A stretch of 64,000 nucleotides of DNA from contig CAZDVD010000001.1 of assembly GCA_964508765.1 (NCBI GenBank), positions 62,001 through 126,000 on the forward strand, given 5' to 3'. The position numbers were made by a program, and so were the translations under genes. Each line of letters opens with the position of its first letter. Position 1 is the first letter of the stretch. The DNA is from JABMPR01 sp964508765. GTDB taxonomy: Bacteria > Fidelibacterota > UBA8477 > JABMPR01. This document shows, piece by piece, positions 16,378-25,800 of this stretch. The notes below the pieces were generated by a model. It did not search any database, was not told the DNA's origin, and saw only the letters and a list, made by a program, of their open reading frames with translations.

Positions 16378-18267
16378 TTATTTCCTCATCGGTACAATGA
16401 GTATCGATTTTTGGACCTGATCTACAATCCGTTTCGTCGTACTTGGGGTAGCGGGTCCACGACTTCCCTCAGGGTACGATGCACCAATCACAATTAATCC
16501 ATATGCGGGATTAGTGGTCTCTGCTATGATCTCCTCGAAGGGAAGACCCTTGCGAATCAACGTCATACAGTCCACTCCCAGTGCTCTCAAAGATTGCTTT
16601 GCCAGCTTCAAATGATGGATCACGCGGGCTTCTTCAACCTGATCCACATGAGATGTTAAAACGGTCATCACCGTGATGGGTGTATGTGTGCGGAGGGCCA
16701 GACGTCCTGCCACTTGAATATCAGTCTTCCCCTGCTCACCTGCTGCGGTGCAAACCAGAATGTGTTTCAGCTCAGGACCATTGGGCTCTACGACCATGAC
16801 TGGGATACCCAGGTCATGTAAATGGGACCATAACCAACCCAGTCCCGCCGTGCGACCTTCCCTGTAGCTAGAAAATTGATCCAGTAACAGAATATCATAC
16901 CCACCCATCTGGACCATCTGGAACAGCGTAGGTTGAATTCCCCCCTGCCTTACTTGAATATTCAGACGCGGAGTCCGCATCTGCCAGCGTAGTTTAAACT
17001 CCTGCATGCGCTGTTCCTGTGGTTGAACTGATGATTCATCCTCCACAACCGAGATGAGCGTGATAATCCCCTTGGCGCGTTCGCCAAGTCGGCAGGCCAT
17101 TTCAGCGGCGGCCGACTCCGCAGCGGAAGAGTTCATCAGTGCCAAAAACTTAATCCCTGAAGGTTCGAGGACATGGAATTCAGTGATGGCAATCCAGCAT
17201 TCGTCACCTGGCTTCAGATCATACCCAACCTCGTCCGTCGTTTTCACTATATCGATGCGTGTCTCTGCCAATCCATATGACGGCGCAGGTACCAAGGGCC
17301 GCACACCACGCAATTGATCGAGTTCAATTACAAAACGTTGCACGGGTCCATTGAAGATCCGCTTTACAATTCGTCCCGCTCCCAGTTGCATTAAATACTT
17401 TCGATTCTCGAAGGGAGTCTTTTGGATTTGGACCGTTTCTGGCCGGAAGAGCACCCGAACTGGGGATCCCTGGGCATGGAGATGAGCTTCGGCAGGCCAG
17501 GGCAGCTTTATCTCCCCTAATTCGATCATGCCATCCACTTCCCTGCCCACCATGACATTGCCACCCCCGATAAAGGTGGCTACCGTTTCGGTCCGCGGCC
17601 GATGATACAGTTCATCCGCTGGTCCCGCTTCGATGAGCTGACCGTGATCGATAACTCCAATACGATCTGCAAGTTCAAATGCCTCCTCCTGATCATGAGT
17701 AACTAAAATGGTGGTCACTTTGAGTTTTTGCTGGATATTTCTCAGACTCTGACGCAGACTTGAGCGGATTTTCACATCCAAAGCTCCAAACGGTTCATCC
17801 AGGAGCAATACGCTAGGCTTGTAGGCCAGAGCCCTGGCAACTGCCACACGTTGCATCTGCCCACCGGAGAGCTGCTGAGGATAACGATTGCCAAAGCCGG
17901 TCAATCCTACAATCTCTAATAATTCCTTGGCTCTGGCTCGGCGTTCGGTTCTGACAACTTTCCGGACCCGAAGACCAAATTCTACGTTTTCGAAAACGGT
18001 CATGTGGCGAAACAGGGAATAATTCTGAAAGACAAAACCCACGTCGCGCTGCTGAGTGCTTAGTCCTGTAACATCCTGGCCAGAAATGGCTACGCTACCT
18101 TTATCAGGTTCCAGAAGTCCGGCGATAATCCTTAAAATGGTACTTTTCCCGCTGCCGCTGCTACCCAGGAGGACGAAAAGCTCACCATCCAGGATTTCAA
18201 GTGAGACATCATGTACTACCAACTGATCACCGAATTGTTTGCTGAGATTCTTAAGTACGATGGACAT
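16378..18267 (-). CDS. cysA: Sulfate-type ABC ATPase (CysA) fused to tandem universal stress protein domains
   Basis: 629 residues from the ATG at 18265-18267 (MSIVLKNLSKQFGD). The N-terminal ABC ATPase has Walker A GSSGSGKST (35-43), the signature LSGGQMQRVA, Walker B LLLDEPFGALD and the CysA-like linker with IGGGNVMVGREVDG. A TOBE-like regulatory region spans about 230-335. The rest, about 345-629, is not found in ordinary CysA: it looks like two universal-stress-protein domains, the first degenerate. The second runs from HILVCTAAGEQGKTD to the ATP-site motif VIGASYPEG and a closing SILIVPMRK. It is the last gene of the operon, 1 nt after the permease. The USP part probably senses a nucleotide ligand. 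Confidence 0.85.
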   Translation of the reverse strand: MSIVLKNLSKQFGDQLVVHDVSLEILDGELFVLLGSSGSGKSTILRIIAGLLEPDKGSVAISGQDVTGLSTQQRDVGFVFQNYSLFRHMTVFENVEFGLRVRKVVRTERRARAKELLEIVGLTGFGNRYPQQLSGGQMQRVAVARALAYKPSVLLLDEPFGALDVKIRSSLRQSLRNIQQKLKVTTILVTHDQEEAFELADRIGVIDHGQLIEAGPADELYHRPRTETVATFIGGGNVMVGREVDGMIELGEIKLPWPAEAHLHAQGSPVRVLFRPETVQIQKTPFENRKYLMQLGAGRIVKRIFNGPVQRFVIELDQLRGVRPLVPAPSYGLAETRIDIVKTTDEVGYDLKPGDECWIAITEFHVLEPSGIKFLALMNSSAAESAAAEMACRLGERAKGIITLISVVEDESSVQPQEQRMQEFKLRWQMRTPRLNIQVRQGGIQPTLFQMVQMGGYDILLLDQFSSYREGRTAGLGWLWSHLHDLGIPVMVVEPNGPELKHILVCTAAGEQGKTDIQVAGRLALRTHTPITVMTVLTSHVDQVEEARVIHHLKLAKQSLRALGVDCMTLIRKGLPFEEIIAETTNPAYGLIVIGASYPEGSRGPATPSTTKRIVDQVQKSILIVPMRK

Positions 18268-18268
18268 A

Positions 18269-19090
18269 TCAGGCTTCCTTTTTGCTCTTCGCCAGCCATT
18301 CAATCCCTATCAAGATTATGAACGCAATAGCTGCGATCACTAATGAGGCTGTATAGGCACTTGTGTAATTGAAATCAGTGAACTGCTGGTGAATGAATAG
18401 TGTGGCCGTTTCGGTCTGGTTTATGATACTACCGCTCACCACCAATACGGCTCCGAACTCGCCCAGGGAACGTGCCAGAGCCAGGGTCACACCGTAGATC
18501 ACACCCCATTTGATAGTGGGCAGTGTAACCCACCAAAAGGCCTGCCATTGGGAAGCACCCAGGACCTGTGCCGCCTCCTCACCCTGCAGACCCGCCTGCT
18601 GGTAGACGGGGATGACTTCCTTGGCGACAAAGGGCAGTGTCACGAATACGGTGGCAATAACAATCCCCGGTGTTGCATAGATGACCTTCACCCCCACGCT
18701 CTCCAGCCACCCACCGAGCCAACCGTAGGGACCAAAAAGGATTACCAGCATGAAACCCACCACTACTGGCGAGATGGCGAAGGGCAGGTCGATGAGTCCT
18801 TCGATAAATAATTTGCCCTTGAACTTTTGTGTGACGATCACTTTGGCCATCAGGATTCCCATGACCATATTGATAATCACCGTTAAAAATGTGACCTTGG
18901 CCGTGAGAAGAAAGGCCCTCGCTGCCGTTGCGGTCTGCAACGAGCGATAGATTTCTGCGAATGGCTGGGTCAGCAATTTCTGTAACAGGCCGCCTACAGG
19001 TACAAGTATGAGGATCATGAACCAACTTACCGCGATCGCGGTAAGTATCCAGCGACCCGAATTATGGCTTTTTCTCAGGGTCATATTCAT
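18269..19090 (-). CDS. cysW: Sulfate/thiosulfate-type ABC permease (CysW)
   Basis: 273 residues from the ATG at 19088-19090, whose ATGA overlaps the stop of the preceding permease gene. Six membrane helices and the EAA-type cytoplasmic loop (EEAAQVLGASQWQAFWWVTLP) identify a binding-protein-dependent permease. The segment LPFAISPVVVGFMLVILFGP and the late LARSLGEFGAVLVVSGS are typical of the CysT/CysW family. With its partner it forms the transmembrane channel of the importer. It is co-transcribed with the ATPase 1 nt downstream. Substrate by family is sulfate or thiosulfate; molybdate or tungstate cannot be excluded from sequence alone. Confidence 0.88.
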   Translation of the reverse strand: MNMTLRKSHNSGRWILTAIAVSWFMILILVPVGGLLQKLLTQPFAEIYRSLQTATAARAFLLTAKVTFLTVIINMVMGILMAKVIVTQKFKGKLFIEGLIDLPFAISPVVVGFMLVILFGPYGWLGGWLESVGVKVIYATPGIVIATVFVTLPFVAKEVIPVYQQAGLQGEEAAQVLGASQWQAFWWVTLPTIKWGVIYGVTLALARSLGEFGAVLVVSGSIINQTETATLFIHQQFTDFNYTSAYTASLVIAAIAFIILIGIEWLAKSKKEA

Positions 19091-19905
19091 GAATGACCTC
19101 CATTGAGCCAATTCTGACGTTGTAGCAGATTAAGAAATACGAGGACAACAAATGAAATGAGCAGCAGGACAACCGATAGTCCCATGGCTCCCTGGGGATT
19201 ATTGCTTTCCAGTTCTCCGTAGATGTAAACGGATGCAACCTGTGATTTGAAAGGGATGTTGCCGGCCACAACCACAATAGATCCAAACTCCCCCACGGCC
19301 CGGCTGAAAGACAGAGCGGCACCGGTGAGAATGGATGGTAGTAGCGCGGGAAGCGTGACAGTCATGAAGACCCTCAGGTTGGAGGCTCCCATGGTTCGCG
19401 CTGCATCTTCTGTGTCCGCTGTCATCTCGAGGAGAACCGGTTGGACCGAGCGGATTACGAAGGGATAGGTCACAAACAGCAGTGCCAGAATGATTCCTGG
19501 TTTAGCGAATACCACCTCCAGATCAAATCCGCTCAGGATGCTCCCCAGGGTGCTGGTAGGACCATAAAGGATCACCAACATGATTCCTGTCACAACCGTT
19601 GGAACCGCGAAAGGTAGATCAATAAGGGCATTCATGATCTTCTTGCCTAGAAATGGATAGCGGACGAGTATGTAGGCGGTCAAGGTCCCCATGACCACAT
19701 TGATGATCATCATGATGAAAGCCGTCACCAGGGTTAGTCTCAGGGCAGAAAGAGCCTGGGCACTGGAGATGTTGTTCCACAATGTCGTAACCCCTTCCTC
19801 CAAGGACGCCATGGTAATAGCAACAATGGGGAGCAGTATGAAAAGTCCCAGATAGATGAACATGAGACTTCGCTGCAGCAATGCTCCGGGCTGGCGACTC
19901 TTCAT
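19087..19905 (-). CDS. cysT: Sulfate/thiosulfate-type ABC permease (CysT/CysU)
   Basis: A 272-residue permease with six membrane helices. It shows the family segment LPFAVPTVVTGIMLVILYGP, the EAA loop EDAARTMGASNLRVFMTVTLP and FSRAVGEFGSIVVVAGNIPF. It begins 1 nt after the binding-protein gene and overlaps cysW by 4 bp, so the four transporter genes are translationally coupled. Together with CysW it forms the channel for the oxyanion. It is similar to CysW but clearly a distinct paralog, as in canonical cysPTWA operons. No unusual insertions were noticed. Confidence 0.9.
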   Translation of the reverse strand: MKSRQPGALLQRSLMFIYLGLFILLPIVAITMASLEEGVTTLWNNISSAQALSALRLTLVTAFIMMIINVVMGTLTAYILVRYPFLGKKIMNALIDLPFAVPTVVTGIMLVILYGPTSTLGSILSGFDLEVVFAKPGIILALLFVTYPFVIRSVQPVLLEMTADTEDAARTMGASNLRVFMTVTLPALLPSILTGAALSFSRAVGEFGSIVVVAGNIPFKSQVASVYIYGELESNNPQGAMGLSVVLLLISFVVLVFLNLLQRQNWLNGGHS

Positions 19906-19906
19906 A

Positions 19907-20965
19907 CTACTCCTGTGCCAGTTCAGCCATTATGGTAGCCCAGATACCTTCGGGTGAGTAGATGTCCAAGCTGACTTGATCCCATCCGCCTAAATAAGTG
20001 ATATCAAAGAGAGCACTTGGCTGTGGATACTCGCTGGCGAATTCTGCTGCAACCTCTTGGTCAACCGGCCGGAAGCCATAACGTGCGAAGGTCCTCTGAG
20101 CCAAAGGCTGCTTGACAAATTCTACAAAAGCTTCCGCCACCTGGCGATTGCCATGTTTCTCGATGTTCCTGTCCACCAGGGCAATGGGATTTTCAATCGA
20201 GATGGTCGCGTCTGGAATGATATAGGGCATCGCCTTGCCCTGCTTTTTGCGCAGCAGGACTTCATTTTCATAGGTCAGCAGAACATCACCTATCCCATTT
20301 TCAAAAGTGGTTACCGAAGCTCTGCCAGATTTGTCCATGACCCGCACCCTGGCCTGGATGTCCTTGAGGAGGAGACGCGCCACAGCCGGGTTACTGGTGC
20401 CGGTCTGAATCTCAGACATTTTCAGTCCGGCTCCGTAAATGGCATTAACGACCCACATTGCGCCACCGGAGGTTTTCGGACTGGGATAGACAACATCGAT
20501 ATCAGCGTGTGTCAAATCTTCCCAGTCCCTGACCTGTTTTGGATTGTCCTTCCGGAATGCCATCACCACCAGAGAACGCGTCACAAACCCTTCATGAGTG
20601 GTATTGCGCCACTCGTGGGTAATGAGCCCTTTCGTCACCAGTCTTTGGATATCCTTCTCCAAAGACAGAGCGGCTATATCGGCATCAAAGCCCCCGCCAA
20701 TGGCTCGTGACTGTGCTCCGGAAGCAATATATGATTCTCGGAATTCAACTGTTTGTCCGGTTTTCTCTAACCAGTATTTCTGGAAGGCAGGTATGATCTC
20801 CACCTGATAGGCTTCCTTGGGCACAGTATAAGCCCCTAGGGTCAGTGTAACGGTTGAGCCAGTGTCCGGTTCGCGGGACCCACAACTTACCAGGATGAGC
20901 CCGGTGATGAAGAGCTTGAAAATCATTGCTCCCGAGTGCTTGGTCTTCTGTTTCATCATAATCAT
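19907..20965 (-). CDS. sbp: Sulfate-type substrate-binding lipoprotein (Sbp/CysP family)
   Basis: 352 residues with a lipoprotein signal (lipobox near LVSC). The mature part shows family features: SYIASGAQSRAIGGGFDADIA, where Sbp has GGSGKQ and EADVVTL; then HEWRNTTHE, NPKQVRDWEDL and YPSPKTSGGAMW. These are the loops that bind sulfate in Sbp/CysP. The expected DVVTL is changed to DIAAL, so ligand preference might differ. Multiple possible starts exist (MIMMKQ); the first is used here. The gene lies 12 nt after a DUF2490 gene and opens the transporter part of the operon. Located on the outer face of the inner membrane. Confidence 0.88.
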   Translation of the reverse strand: MIMMKQKTKHSGAMIFKLFITGLILVSCGSREPDTGSTVTLTLGAYTVPKEAYQVEIIPAFQKYWLEKTGQTVEFRESYIASGAQSRAIGGGFDADIAALSLEKDIQRLVTKGLITHEWRNTTHEGFVTRSLVVMAFRKDNPKQVRDWEDLTHADIDVVYPSPKTSGGAMWVVNAIYGAGLKMSEIQTGTSNPAVARLLLKDIQARVRVMDKSGRASVTTFENGIGDVLLTYENEVLLRKKQGKAMPYIIPDATISIENPIALVDRNIEKHGNRQVAEAFVEFVKQPLAQRTFARYGFRPVDQEVAAEFASEYPQPSALFDITYLGGWDQVSLDIYSPEGIWATIMAELAQE

Positions 20966-20977
20966 GTTCCTCCAAAT

Positions 20978-21619
20978 TTATAAAGTGATCTTTAATTGTG
21001 TCCGCAAGATGTTTTGTTTAAGCCACTCCTCGTTCTTGAGTGAATTTTGAAACATATAGTTGAATTCCAGTTTAAATCGGGACTTGGCGGTATAATGCAA
21101 TCCCATTATTACCCAATTTTTGTTAAGGCGTTCTAGCTCCATGTCATAGAAAATTTCATCACCGAGATAGGGTCTTAGATTTAAACTGCTAAACTGGGGT
21201 AGCTTCGTTGTAATTCTAGCCCTATATCGCGAGGCGTTTGTGTTTTCAAAGATCCGATACTCTATCCGATTACGTATGTCAACCTGCACCCCTCTAAGCC
21301 CTTGTGAAAGGGTGGCGGCGAGAATCGGTCGATACTCCGATTGCCAGATATTCCCCTTCAGATTCCTGGTTATCCTATAATACGGACTCAAAATCAACCA
21401 AGGCATTGCCTTCCAGTCAAGACGAGCTTCCAGCCAGCCCTGATACAACTCCGCATCAGCCCCAGTAACGCGACACTCAGAAACAAGCTTCCAGGTCAGA
21501 TTATCAGTTGCCTTCCCCTTAATCTCGATCTGGGGCCAAAGCTCCCATTCCTGTCCACTGACCACCTCCACCAGAAGCATAAGGAGAACAATAAACAAGG
21601 TTCGTTTATGCACCTTCAT
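20978..21619 (-). CDS. DUF2490-family outer-membrane beta-barrel protein
   Basis: 213 residues from the ATG at 21617-21619, which has GGGGAGA about 6 nt upstream. A signal peptide ends near VVSGQ, and the mature part starts WELWPQIEIKGKATDNLTW. Alternating strands with Arg/Tyr (LSPYYRITRNLKG, IRNRIEYRIFE, ILRTQLKITL) fit DUF2490, a predicted small barrel in the outer membrane. The function of DUF2490 is unknown. It is the first gene after the c-di-AMP riboswitch and is only 12 nt from the binding-protein gene, which suggests an outer-membrane partner for the transporter. A second DUF2490 protein occurs at 62694-63356. Confidence 0.75.
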   Translation of the reverse strand: MKVHKRTLFIVLLMLLVEVVSGQEWELWPQIEIKGKATDNLTWKLVSECRVTGADAELYQGWLEARLDWKAMPWLILSPYYRITRNLKGNIWQSEYRPILAATLSQGLRGVQVDIRNRIEYRIFENTNASRYRARITTKLPQFSSLNLRPYLGDEIFYDMELERLNKNWVIMGLHYTAKSRFKLEFNYMFQNSLKNEEWLKQNILRTQLKITL

Positions 21620-21764
21620 ATATCTCTCCCCTTTTGTGATTGAACCACGCATGTTAGTCCACGGGTTCATTTACTGTTTCTTGGCAAACCGGTCAAATTC
21701 ATCAAGGCACTTTCTCTAGCATTCACAGAGGTTTACTCTGATCGCCCAGGTTCTTCTTATACAT

Positions 21765-21820
21765 AAAAAAAGGACCACAAGTATGTCTGTAGCCCAATAC
21801 ATGGGTACGGCTGTCCCTTC
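21765..21820 (-). terminator. Expression-platform terminator of the c-di-AMP riboswitch
   Basis: Directly 3' of the aptamer, AAGGGACAGCC pairs imperfectly with GGCT and GTCCTT around an inner CCCA/TGGG stem, and is followed by a run of seven T (21765-21771). This is a plausible ligand-controlled terminator about 145 nt before the DUF2490 start. The exact switch between alternative stems was not computed. Confidence 0.6.
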
Positions 21821-21943
21821 GAAATGCCTACGGGGTTAGCTGTCGGGTGAGAGCTGGAAGGTGCTCTTCTCACTGGTGTGAGATTTACCCCTGGTAAGTG
21901 GTTCCCCCGCTTGATCCTCTAGGGATCAATTAGGCGACAGACA
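21821..21943 (-). ncRNA. ydaO/yuaA-class c-di-AMP riboswitch
   Basis: Read on the minus strand, the segment begins GTCGCCTAATTGATCCC and contains the conserved blocks of the ydaO class in order: GGGGGAACCACTT, then AGGGGTAAATCTCA, then a variable hairpin with GAGCACCTTCCAGCTC, then ACCCGACAGCTAACCCCG and TAGGCA, which closes stem P1 with GCC at the start. Those blocks are almost identical to known c-di-AMP aptamers. A U-run terminator follows. The first gene downstream is DUF2490, then the sulfate-type transporter. Members of this class usually turn genes off when c-di-AMP is high. Confidence 0.92.
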
Positions 21944-22652
21944 TTCTTCTTAAGAAGGCCGATGATTATGGATGAGTTCACCGGTTATGTCATTCAAACG
22001 TTTTCGATAATCCTCCTTTGTAGGTCGCTCCATTATCGAGTCTTTTTCGGATTCGAATCAATTGGATACCTCAATGGTAAATATAATGTTTTTCTTTTAT
22101 CATTCATAACACCTATTTAATTAATATTAATGACTTTACAGAAATACTGTGGCAGTCAAATGATGCTTGATTCAGTTAAGTGAGTAACGGTGAGAATAGA
22201 AGTGTTTTCGACCCTCTCAATCGGCTGGCAGGGATCAGTTCAACGATACCAGCGAAAGGTCGAACCTGATAGCTGCTCGGTTATGGAATTAGGCTGGTCT
22301 GACATAACTCATCGTACACCCAATGCACATACAAAAATCTCAGTATAAACTCCTCTCGAAGGTAATTCCTCCTGTCCCGTCTTAGCTGAACTCCGTCGAA
22401 TGAGGTAGTTACAGATTATACGGTTTTCCGGTAGCGCGAGGTGGCCAAGCCAAGCATAGCTATCCCCCCCAACTTCACAAATATTGAGCCCACGATTCCA
22501 ATCAGTGAAGTGAGATAGCCTATTCTTCACAAACTTATGTACATTTACGTTCACTCCGCGCATCAACTTTAAACGGTTGAGGATGGTGCGTGATAATTTT
22601 ACCAGGTTTATTGAGACGCCGAAAGCGCACCACTTAAAGGATGTTTCCAGAT
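21944..22652. other. Intergenic region, nothing recognised
   Basis: About 700 bp between the riboswitch and a serine-hydrolase remnant. A short ATG frame on the minus strand at 22309-22566 (85 codons) has no family signature or ribosome site and changes composition along its length, so it was not called. An eight-base C run lies near 22463. The promoter for the riboswitch transcript should lie near 21944-22100 but no clear -35/-10 pair was identified. Confidence 0.4.
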
Positions 22653-22826
22653 TTAATTTTCAATGAGAGATCTGATCGAATCCTGGAAATAGTCCAGAGT
22701 AGATTTCATGGCCTCATCATTCGTACCCGGGAGAGCGATCATCACAATTACCAGATCTTGATCTGGTTTCACAAAAATATTATTCCCTCCATGAACCCAG
22801 GCCGAAAATGGCATTCCATTGGGGAA
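22653..22826 (-). pseudogene. C-terminal remnant of a serine hydrolase (beta-lactamase family)
   Basis: The open minus-strand frame reads PNGMPFSAWVHGGNNIFV, KPDQDLVIVMIALPG and DSIRSLIEN before a TAA at 22653-22655. The HGG-x-NIFV and DLVIVM blocks are the C-terminal KTG-equivalent box and last strand of class C beta-lactamase-like serine hydrolases. No SxxK catalytic region or start codon precedes it; the frame begins inside the terminator of the neighbouring gene. It is therefore only the last 55-60 codons of a lost gene. Confidence 0.65.
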
Positions 22827-22863
22827 TAAAAAAAGACCCCAGATTTTTCACATCAGAGGTCTT
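22826..22863 (-). terminator. Terminator after the large sorted protein gene
   Basis: AAGACC (22833-22838) and GGTCTT (22858-22863) form a stem with further inner pairing, and on the minus strand the hairpin is followed by TTTTTTTATT. It lies 25 nt after the stop of the 22889-27799 gene. Confidence 0.75.
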
Positions 22864-22888
22864 CTAGAAGTGTGTCGAGTGATATGGT

Positions 22889-25800
22889 TTATTTAATCAT
22901 CAACATCTTGATCGTGTTGGAATATGTTCCTGCCTGGAGTCGTGCAAAATAGAGACCTGCTGGAACTGATTGACCTGCCTCATCAACCCCATCCCACTGC
23001 TTGACATACCAACCTGCTGACTGCTGACCAGAGTGGAGTTTCTTCACCATTTCTCCATGGATGTCATAGACAATCAATGACATACTCGCCGCTTCCGGCA
23101 AGGCATAACTCAATGACGTGGTGGGATTGAACGGATTGGGATAATTCTGGCTCATAAAGGGCGATTCAGGTTTGATCGTATTGATATAGTCCTTGACCTG
23201 CTCTCGGGTACCCACAGAGATGACAAATTTCATCATGGAGCTGCTTGGAAGAAACTCATAGTTTTGATTCTTCAGAAGATTTACGGTACTTCCATCCCCG
23301 GTATTTATAAGGAATACAGCCAGCTCATCAGGCAATTGATCCAGCCCTTCAAAAGAAAGGTGGGAAATTTCACTATCTAAATGTTCTAGAACGAATTCCC
23401 ACTGTTCCAGATCTTCAATTGGGGGACGGATATCTGAAGCAAAGGCACTATGCGCTTCATCCCACTCAGGATGATTGAAAGTGATACTGGCAACATCTCC
23501 AACAGCATGAGGTTTTCTGTAATCATGATTATCCTGGGTGGTGAGTGCATCACTGGCAATCCCAAATTGGGCTGAATAATCCTGCTGTCCCCCTGATGTC
23601 AGCGTAATGCCAACTTTCCAGTGATCTGTGTCTTGAATGTCAGAAATCGCCCTGCTGAGAGTAGTCTCCTCATAAGGTATCTGAAGCGTAGATCGATCAT
23701 CACCATTGAAATAATAGTAGCCCCGGTAACTCTCAAAATTATCCGTGTTAGAGAAACTTCCTGAATAGCTCCAGATTGGATCTGAAATACCATTCAGAGA
23801 TTGGATAGTTGCCCAGGACAGGGTCATCATGACTGGATTGGTGATGAGGTTCCAACCTGGATGCAGGGGAATCTCGATCTGATCAGCTCCATTCAAGGTT
23901 GCAGCAGGGACACTCCCATTAACTTCAATCCGCCCCTTATTGATTACCCAGAAAGCACGGCCTACACTGAAGTTAAAATCAGCACCTCCATCGAATTCCA
24001 CGAGATAGTCACTATCTGCGCCATTGTCCCAGAACAGCTGCCAAGCCTCTGCATGATTGCCATTGAGAATGTCGCTGGCAGACATGTTACTGGCACCGGG
24101 TAAGCCAAATAGTCGATAGTCAGTTACCGTGTACTCATCTGCATTTTCGTGAGTTGGAAAATCTGTATTAACCTCCAGAACAAAGGTCTCCGGGTAATTC
24201 AGCAGCGTTGTGAACACCTGGTCATTACCACCAGAGGAGCCAGTTGCATTGTTAGCAACGAGTCGGAAATGATATTCAGTATTTTCAAGAAGATCGGTAA
24301 GGCTGGCAGAAACTTCTATATCAGCAGTCCCCTCTACTGGACTTGAGCTAGCCACTACTTGAGAACCATAACTCGTAGTTAGACCATACTCAAACAAGGC
24401 TTCGGTACTCTGATCTCCTGGGTTGACTGTCCCATTTAACCTGGCTGAATATACTGCGATATTGGTTGCGGCAGTCGTTATTGCTGTCGGTGAATTAGCA
24501 GCAGACATGGTCATAAAAAATTGGTCGAGACCGTAAGTTGTACCAAGACTATTGGTGGCAACCACTCGAAAATGATATTTTTCATCTCGTGTAAGATTAG
24601 ATAGATTTGCACTTACTGCGACACTTTCGGTACCACTAAACGGACTTTGGAGTGCCGTAATTTGACCATCATATTCCTCCGATAGGCCATATTGAAAGAT
24701 TACAACCGTATTTTGGTCAGCCGGATTAACAGTTCCATTTAAAGTTGCTGTGGTGGTAGTGATGGCTGTGGCAGCATCAGTGGTCGAGGTAGGTAGTCCT
24801 CCCTCTGCCAAAGTTGTGAAGACCTCATCCTCGCCATTTGTGCTACCCAAAGAATTTGTCGCCACGATTCGATAATGGTACTGAGTAGCAGCTTGAAGCC
24901 CTGTCAATTCTCCGTTAACAACCTGATCATCACTTCCATTTATTGGATTCAATAAGGATAAATTGCTTCCATAACTTGTGGTCAGACCAAACTCAAATTC
25001 AATTGTCGTGGAGAGATCTCCAGGATTCACAGTCCCATTGAGTGTGGCACTGGAAGCTGTCACATCAGTGGCATTCCCTGTGCTGACAACGGGGAGATTC
25101 CCGCCTTCTAAAGTAGTAAAGATCCTGTCTGCTCCATTGACAGACCCCGTTGCACTCGTCACAACCACACGATAATGGTATTCAGTGGCAGCTTGTAAAC
25201 CTGATACATCGGCGTCAACTGATATCTCAGAAATACCATTAATAGGACTGGTGGAAGCTGCTAATTGATTCCCATAGCTGGTCAATAATCCATATTCGAA
25301 AATAACTGCAGTTTCAAAACCATTGGGATTGACCAAACCATTTAAAGTCGCCGCACTCACATCGATATTTGAGGCTGGTTCAGTTGTGGCACTGGGTAAA
25401 TCACCAATTCCAAAGGATTGTTCGGCTGCAAATAGAGAGCCTGCAAAGCCCTGATCGATAGCCTGGACACTCCAGTAATAGACGCCCGTGGTAAGACCCT
25501 GAATGGTCCATTGGGTGAGCTTCTGCGCATTTCCTAGATCTACGATTTTTCTAAATCCATTGGAGGGGTCAGCATGGGCAGACTTGATTTCACTGCCGCC
25601 AGGCGTGGTTCCAATCCGAATATTGTAGGTTAATCCAGCCTGGGGGGTCTCACTGTCTGCTTGATCCCAGGTAAATATTACTGCACCTGTATCAGATACC
25701 CTAGCCTGAAGATTGGCAGGTGCTTGTGGGGTTGTATTTGCGGTTGCCACTTCATTTCGATAGATCTGGGCACATGCAGTTAGATCTGTTTTCTGTCCTG

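Noticed and set aside
22309..22566. An 85-codon ATG frame on the minus strand upstream of the riboswitch region
   Set aside because: No ribosome site, no recognisable domain and an irregular amino-acid pattern; treated as chance frame in a decayed intergenic stretch.
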